Positions 8,922 to 10,143 of a stretch of 10,143 bases of DNA are shown here, in pieces. Each line of letters begins with the position of its first letter. The first letter of the stretch is position 1. The notes beneath the pieces are model-generated. The model ran no database searches and had not been told where the DNA came from. It was given only the letters and a program-made list of their open reading frames with translations. Origin of the DNA: an uncultured Lacibacter sp. (GTDB lineage: Bacteria > Bacteroidota > Bacteroidia > Chitinophagales > Chitinophagaceae). Position numbers and translations under genes: made by a program. The stretch is from assembly GCF_946479605.1 (NCBI RefSeq), contig NZ_CAMLGT010000133.1, forward strand, positions 1-10,143, written 5' to 3'.

Positions 8922-8928
8922 TAAATCA

Positions 8929-8973
8929 TGACTTGCTCTGGCTTGACTTGCTCTGGCTTGACTTGCTCTGGCC
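8929..8973. repeat. Tandem 15-bp array made of half a REP unit
   Basis: TGACTTGCTCTGGCT occurs three times head to tail (8929-8943, 8944-8958, 8959-8973, the last with C for the final T). Each copy is the conserved TGACTTG flank plus the left arm of hairpin P5; only the third continues into a full hairpin. Confidence 0.9.
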
Positions 8974-8985
8974 TTCAGGCCAGAG
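8966..8985. repeat. REP-like hairpin P5, containing the umuD stop codon
   Basis: CTCTGGCC, loop TTCA, GGCCAGAG, preceded by TGACTTG (8959-8965). Loop bases 8975-8977 form the TGA stop of umuD on the minus strand. It pairs with P4 as inverted hairpins 44 nt apart. Confidence 0.88.
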
Positions 8986-9409
8986 ACCTGATTATATGTA
9001 TAACCACTCCCCACATTTTAAAATCACTAAACTCCGCCAGGTTCACCGGTTTGTATCTTGCGTTTTCCGGTATAAGAAACGCTGACGAGAAATTTTTATG
9101 AAATCGCCGTACCAGCAACTCGCCATTCAGCACCGCCACAATAATTTTTCCATTCGCCAGCTTCAACGATCGATCAACAATTAAAATATCGCCATCAAAA
9201 ATGCCGGCCTGTTCCATGGCATCGCCTTTCATTTTAAAAAAGAATGTGGCCGGTTTGTTTTTAATGAGCTGTTCATTTAAATCAATACCACGTTCAGCAT
9301 AATCATCGGCTGCAGCGCCAAAGCCTGTGGCATTGGCTGTACGTACCTGTTGTTGTGTAAACTGTTTGCTGCCTTTGTAGGCGGCTCCGAAAAAATCTTC
9401 CCCATCCAT
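8975..9409 (-). CDS. umuD: UmuD-like S24 family protein, catalytic Ser and Lys both replaced
   Basis: This is the partner subunit of UmuC, 144 residues against 139 in E. coli, with no DNA-binding HTH, so UmuD and not LexA. Alignment by eye is close along the length: TGFGAAADDYAERGIDLNE (28-46) against CGFPSPAADYVEQRIDLNQ, GIFDGDILIVDRS (69-81), and the end WGVVIHII against FGVVIHVV. In E. coli, Ser60 (GDS) and Lys97 (VKK) cleave the Cys24-Gly25 bond to give active UmuD'. Here the Ser position is Ala64 (GDAM, codon GCC) and the Lys position is Arg101 (VRR, codon CGG), with the same 37-residue spacing. The N-terminal arm is still full length. The protein is therefore predicted not to self-cleave. 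The last residues (SLA) and the stop are encoded by a REP-like hairpin. It is the first gene of the interrupted umuDC operon. Confidence 0.88.
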   Translation of the reverse strand: MDGEDFFGAAYKGSKQFTQQQVRTANATGFGAAADDYAERGIDLNEQLIKNKPATFFFKMKGDAMEQAGIFDGDILIVDRSLKLANGKIIVAVLNGELLVRRFHKNFSSAFLIPENARYKPVNLAEFSDFKMWGVVIHIIRSLA

Positions 9410-9488
9410 AAAAAATAATTTAACTCCTGCAGTGCAAAGAGTGGTGATAAAAAAAGTATGTCTGGGTTCGTAAGAAAGTTTGGTAAAG

Positions 9489-9511
9489 CTAAAACTTTTA
9501 GTAATTTAGTA
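9489..9511. promoter_or_regulatory. Candidate operator: palindrome plus direct repeat in the umuD/2H intergenic region
   Basis: CTAAAACTTTTAG (9489-9501) is a perfect 6+1+6 palindrome, and TTTAGTA occurs at 9497-9503 and again at 9505-9511. It lies about 80 nt before umuD and 114 nt before the divergent gene, a good place for a shared operator such as a damage-response site. It is AT-rich and has no known binding protein, so this is a guess from position and symmetry. Confidence 0.25.
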
Positions 9512-9624
9512 GTGCAGTTTCAGAAATATTTTTTTGGAGCGGTTACTTGAGCAAACCCCATCACAGCAGTTCAATGATGCAACTGTTGCGCAGCATTTTA
9601 TTAATCACAACTAAATGATGGGTT

Positions 9625-10143
9625 ATGCAATTACAATCAATCACAACAACAACTATTCCCGGCTACCGTGTGTACGAGTATCTATTGGTATTGAGTCCGC
9701 ATGAAGAATTGTGGAACCGCATTGTAAAAGTGAAAACAGAATTTTCAGAAAAGTACAAGAGCGATCACGCAAAGTGGGGTAAGCCTCATATTACATTAGC
9801 CAATTTTTTACAGTACGAATTAATGGAAGAACGTTTAGTGAATCGCCTTAACATGATTGCTATGGGTTTTTATCCACTTAAGGTAGAACTGCGTGATTAT
9901 GGCAGTTTCCCAAGTCATACTATTTACATCAACGTTGTGAGCAAATTGCCGATACAATCATTGGTAAAAACCATTCGTACGGAAGCACAACGACTCATGA
10001 AACTCAACGACGATAACAAACCGCATTTCATACTTGAACCGTATGTAACCATTGCACGCAAGCTCGAGCCCTGGCAATACGAAAAGGGCTGGCTTGAATA
10101 CAGTCATAAACATTTTACCGGACGTTTTATTGCCGATGGTATG
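9625..10143 (+). CDS. 2H phosphoesterase (2'-5' RNA ligase family), 3' end outside window
   Basis: The frame is open from the ATG at 9625 to the right edge (173 codons, no stop). The fold is that of the LigT/2H family, which acts on 2'-5' or cyclic phosphodiester bonds and normally has two HxT motifs. The first is intact: KPHITLANF, His55 and Thr57. The second, at 139-145, reads PYVTIAR, so Tyr140 (codon TAT) takes the place of the second catalytic His. The section after it (RKLEPWQYEKGWLEYS) looks like other Bacteroidota members. Upstream ATGs at 9615 and 9618 are in another frame. It is divergent from umuD across 215 nt, in which I see only the candidate operator and another short palindrome (GCAACTGTTGC, 9579-9589). 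Its substrate is unknown. Confidence 0.8.
   Translation, partial: MQLQSITTTTIPGYRVYEYLLVLSPHEELWNRIVKVKTEFSEKYKSDHAKWGKPHITLANFLQYELMEERLVNRLNMIAMGFYPLKVELRDYGSFPSHTIYINVVSKLPIQSLVKTIRTEAQRLMKLNDDNKPHFILEPYVTIARKLEPWQYEKGWLEYSHKHFTGRFIADGM

Larger units (their letters stand above)
8365..8985 (-). mobile_element. RAYT/REP module inserted between umuD and umuC
   Basis: A transposase gene of the REP-associated tyrosine type (8440-8883) is bracketed by two pairs of facing hairpins, P2/P3 and P4/P5. The two flanks are direct repeats of each other: P2 to P4 is 537 bp and P3 to P5 is 535 bp. Similarity runs a little outside P2 and P4 (ATATTC then a T run). This is the layout of a RAYT gene with its cognate REP/BIME sequences, or of a small IS200-like element with a duplicated end. 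No target-site duplication is expected for HUH elements. The module lies inside what should be a umuDC operon. Confidence 0.75.

Noticed and set aside
8325..8985. The five palindromes as a CRISPR array
   Set aside because: Unequal spacing, variable stems, a transposase between them and no regular unique spacers.
8431..8985. Hairpins P3 and P5 as ordinary intrinsic terminators of the RAYT and umuD
   Set aside because: On the minus strand they are followed by CAAGTCA and then A-rich or mixed sequence, not by a T run.
8777..9085. Plus-strand reading frame with repeated LLWLD residues
   Set aside because: It is the 15-bp tandem array read on the other strand, antisense to the RAYT and umuD, with no family resemblance.
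8975..9409. umuD as a truncated pseudogene caused by the insertion
   Set aside because: Length and C-terminus match E. coli UmuD almost to the end, so the hairpin replaced only the last few residues.
9579..9589. GCAACTGTTGC as a regulatory site
   Set aside because: A short palindrome that can arise by chance; no second copy and no promoter motif in register.

Overview
The window looks like the chromosome of a member of the Bacteroidota, probably a Chitinophagaceae-type bacterium. This rests on moderate-to-low GC, start codons with little or no Shine-Dalgarno sequence, a WG-repeat protein, a large GH63-type glucosidase, and the style of the UmuD/UmuC and DUF72 proteins. The family assignment is inference; the phylum is fairly safe.

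Left part (1-7034), ordinary chromosome. The window opens inside the mutase half of a fused isobutyryl-CoA mutase (IcmF), which ends at 1586 and is followed by a strong, probably bidirectional terminator. A secreted WG-repeat protein lies convergent to it on the minus strand. Divergent from that is an AmpD/AmiD-type peptidoglycan amidase lipoprotein. Next come a cytoplasmic GH63-type glycoside hydrolase (870 aa) with a hairpin terminator, and a DUF72/YecE protein.

Right part (7035-10143), the unusual region. On the minus strand is a translesion polymerase operon, umuD (9409-8975) then umuC (8318-7035), but the two genes are split by a small mobile module. This holds a 147-aa HUH/Y1 transposase of the REP-associated (RAYT, IS200-like) type, flanked on each side by a pair of facing 20-nt hairpins (REP-like). 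A fifth, related hairpin lies just before umuC. The stems vary with compensatory changes, the two flanks are direct repeats about 536 bp apart, and a 15-bp tandem array built from half a hairpin unit lies in one flank. The stop codons of umuD and of the transposase both fall in the loop of a hairpin, in the same phase, so the repeat supplies the last codons of both proteins.

The UmuD homologue has alanine in place of the catalytic serine and arginine in place of the catalytic lysine, so it should not be able to cleave itself. Divergent from umuD, running off the right edge, is a 2H phosphoesterase (2'-5' RNA ligase family) whose second HxT motif reads YxT. The most interesting stretch is therefore 8319-9409: an apparently non-cleavable UmuD and a UmuC polymerase with a REP/RAYT module in the operon between them.
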